Shown: piece after piece, positions 13,485 through 13,842 of the stretch
How the letters are laid out: each line of letters begins with the position of its first letter
How positions within the stretch are numbered: the stretch's first letter is position 1
Origin: Oscillospiraceae bacterium
GTDB lineage: Bacteria; Bacillota_A; Clostridia; Oscillospirales; Oscillospiraceae
Direction: 5' to 3'
DNA length: 13,842 nucleotides
Assembly (NCBI GenBank): GCA_017455225.1
Contig: JAFTBL010000066.1
Span: 1 to 13,842, forward strand
The notes under the pieces: model-generated
Database searches by the model: none
What the model was told of the DNA's origin: nothing
What the model saw: the letters and a program-made list of their open reading frames with translations, nothing else
Made by a program: the position numbers and the translations under genes

Positions 13485-13842
13485 GTGTAGGGTGCCGCAT
13501 CCGGCACGGCGGTGGACGGGGGGTACCTCATCCGACCTCGCTTCGCTCGGCCACCTTTTGCCCACCGTCGCGCCGGCCGCGGGATGCTTCCTTTGGGCGG
13601 GGGACACCTCAGCAGTCACCGCCGCTCGCAAGCGGCGTTGACAGCTTCCCCTCAAGGGGAAGCCTTTGCTCCGGGGTGAAGTCCAGAGGAGGGGCCGCAA
13701 GCCCCTCCTTGGGTCGTTTTATGGGAGTGGGTACATCGGGAGAGGGTAAATCGAAATCCCCTCTCCCTATGCGGCGTCTTTGCATACTTTCTTCGCCGGG
13801 GAAGAAAGTATGCCGCCGGAGGCACGTACCCATTACGGAATA
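13485..13842. repeat. Non-coding region packed with inverted repeats
   Basis: No credible gene is present in this stretch. It holds a chain of hairpin-forming inverted repeats: GTGCCG/CGGCAC (13492-13507); CGCCGCT/AGCGGCG (13620-13637); GCTTCCCC-TCAA-GGGGAAGC (13644-13663); AGGAGGGGC/GCCCCTCCT (13687-13709); GGGAGAGGG/CCCTCTCCC (13738-13767); and a 13-bp pair GCATACTTTCTTC/GAAGAAAGTATGC (13782-13813). The motifs CCTCATCCGACCTCGCTTCG (13526-13545) and CTTCCCCTCAAGGGGAAG resemble dispersed intergenic repeats I recall from gut Firmicutes genomes, so this is likely a mosaic of such elements. The repeat status cannot be proven from one copy. The region reaches the window edge. Confidence 0.6.
13728..13832. 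repeat. Nested palindromes able to form a three-way junction
   Basis: An outer inverted pair TGGGTAC (13728-13734) / GTACCCA (13826-13832) encloses two complete hairpins. The first is a 9-bp stem at 13738-13767. The second is a 13-bp stem at 13782-13813 that can be lengthened by CGGCG (13772-13776) pairing with CGCCG (13814-13818) across a 5-base bulge. The layout would fold as a closing stem with two arms in DNA or RNA. I cannot assign a function. Confidence 0.5.

Noticed and set aside
13609..13833. A 74-codon minus-strand open frame in the right-hand repeat region
   Set aside because: Its peptide is simply the translation of several palindromic repeats; it has no ribosome binding site and no family features.

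Overview
The window looks like chromosomal backbone of a high-GC, Gram-positive gut-type clostridium, probably Oscillospirales (Flavonifractor/Lawsonibacter-like). The basis is a Firmicutes gene set (Soj/Spo0J with classical parS, DnaD and DnaI/DnaC-like loaders, an mreCD-PBP2 cluster, a ZapA-U32 pair), strong GGAGG-type ribosome binding sites, sigma-A promoters, and a right-hand repeat region of a kind common in such genomes. The taxonomic placement is inference. No phage, CRISPR, IS or tRNA genes were seen.

Layout, left to right. (1) 1-2373, minus strand: a parA-parB-serS operon. parA starts at a GTG (2307) behind a good sigma-A promoter; serS runs off the left edge. (2) 2409-2479: two perfect parS sites 44 bp apart. 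The second is the core of a 36-bp perfect palindrome followed by six T on the minus strand, so it also looks like the intrinsic terminator of the next operon. (3) 2486-8840, minus strand: dut-maf-mreC-mreD-mrdA(PBP2)-GH13 amylase, a tight cluster combining nucleotide-pool cleaning, cell-wall elongation and a cytoplasmic alpha-glucan hydrolase. (4) 8909-11320, minus strand: zapA and a U32-family protein, abutting stop-to-start. (5) 11321-11511: divergent promoter region. (6) 11512-13434, plus strand: a DnaD-domain protein and a DnaI/DnaC-like helicase-loader ATPase, closed by an intrinsic terminator. (7) 13485-13842: non-coding DNA packed with inverted repeats.

The genes have a common theme of growth and chromosome cycle: origin segregation (ParAB/parS), helicase loading (DnaD/DnaC), Z-ring support (ZapA), lateral wall growth (MreCD/PBP2) and nucleotide sanitation (Dut, Maf). 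Most of this is ordinary. The observations most worth a second look are the parS/terminator fusion, the amylase at the tail of the elongasome operon, and the nested palindromes at the right end. I did not find a convincing undescribed multi-gene system.
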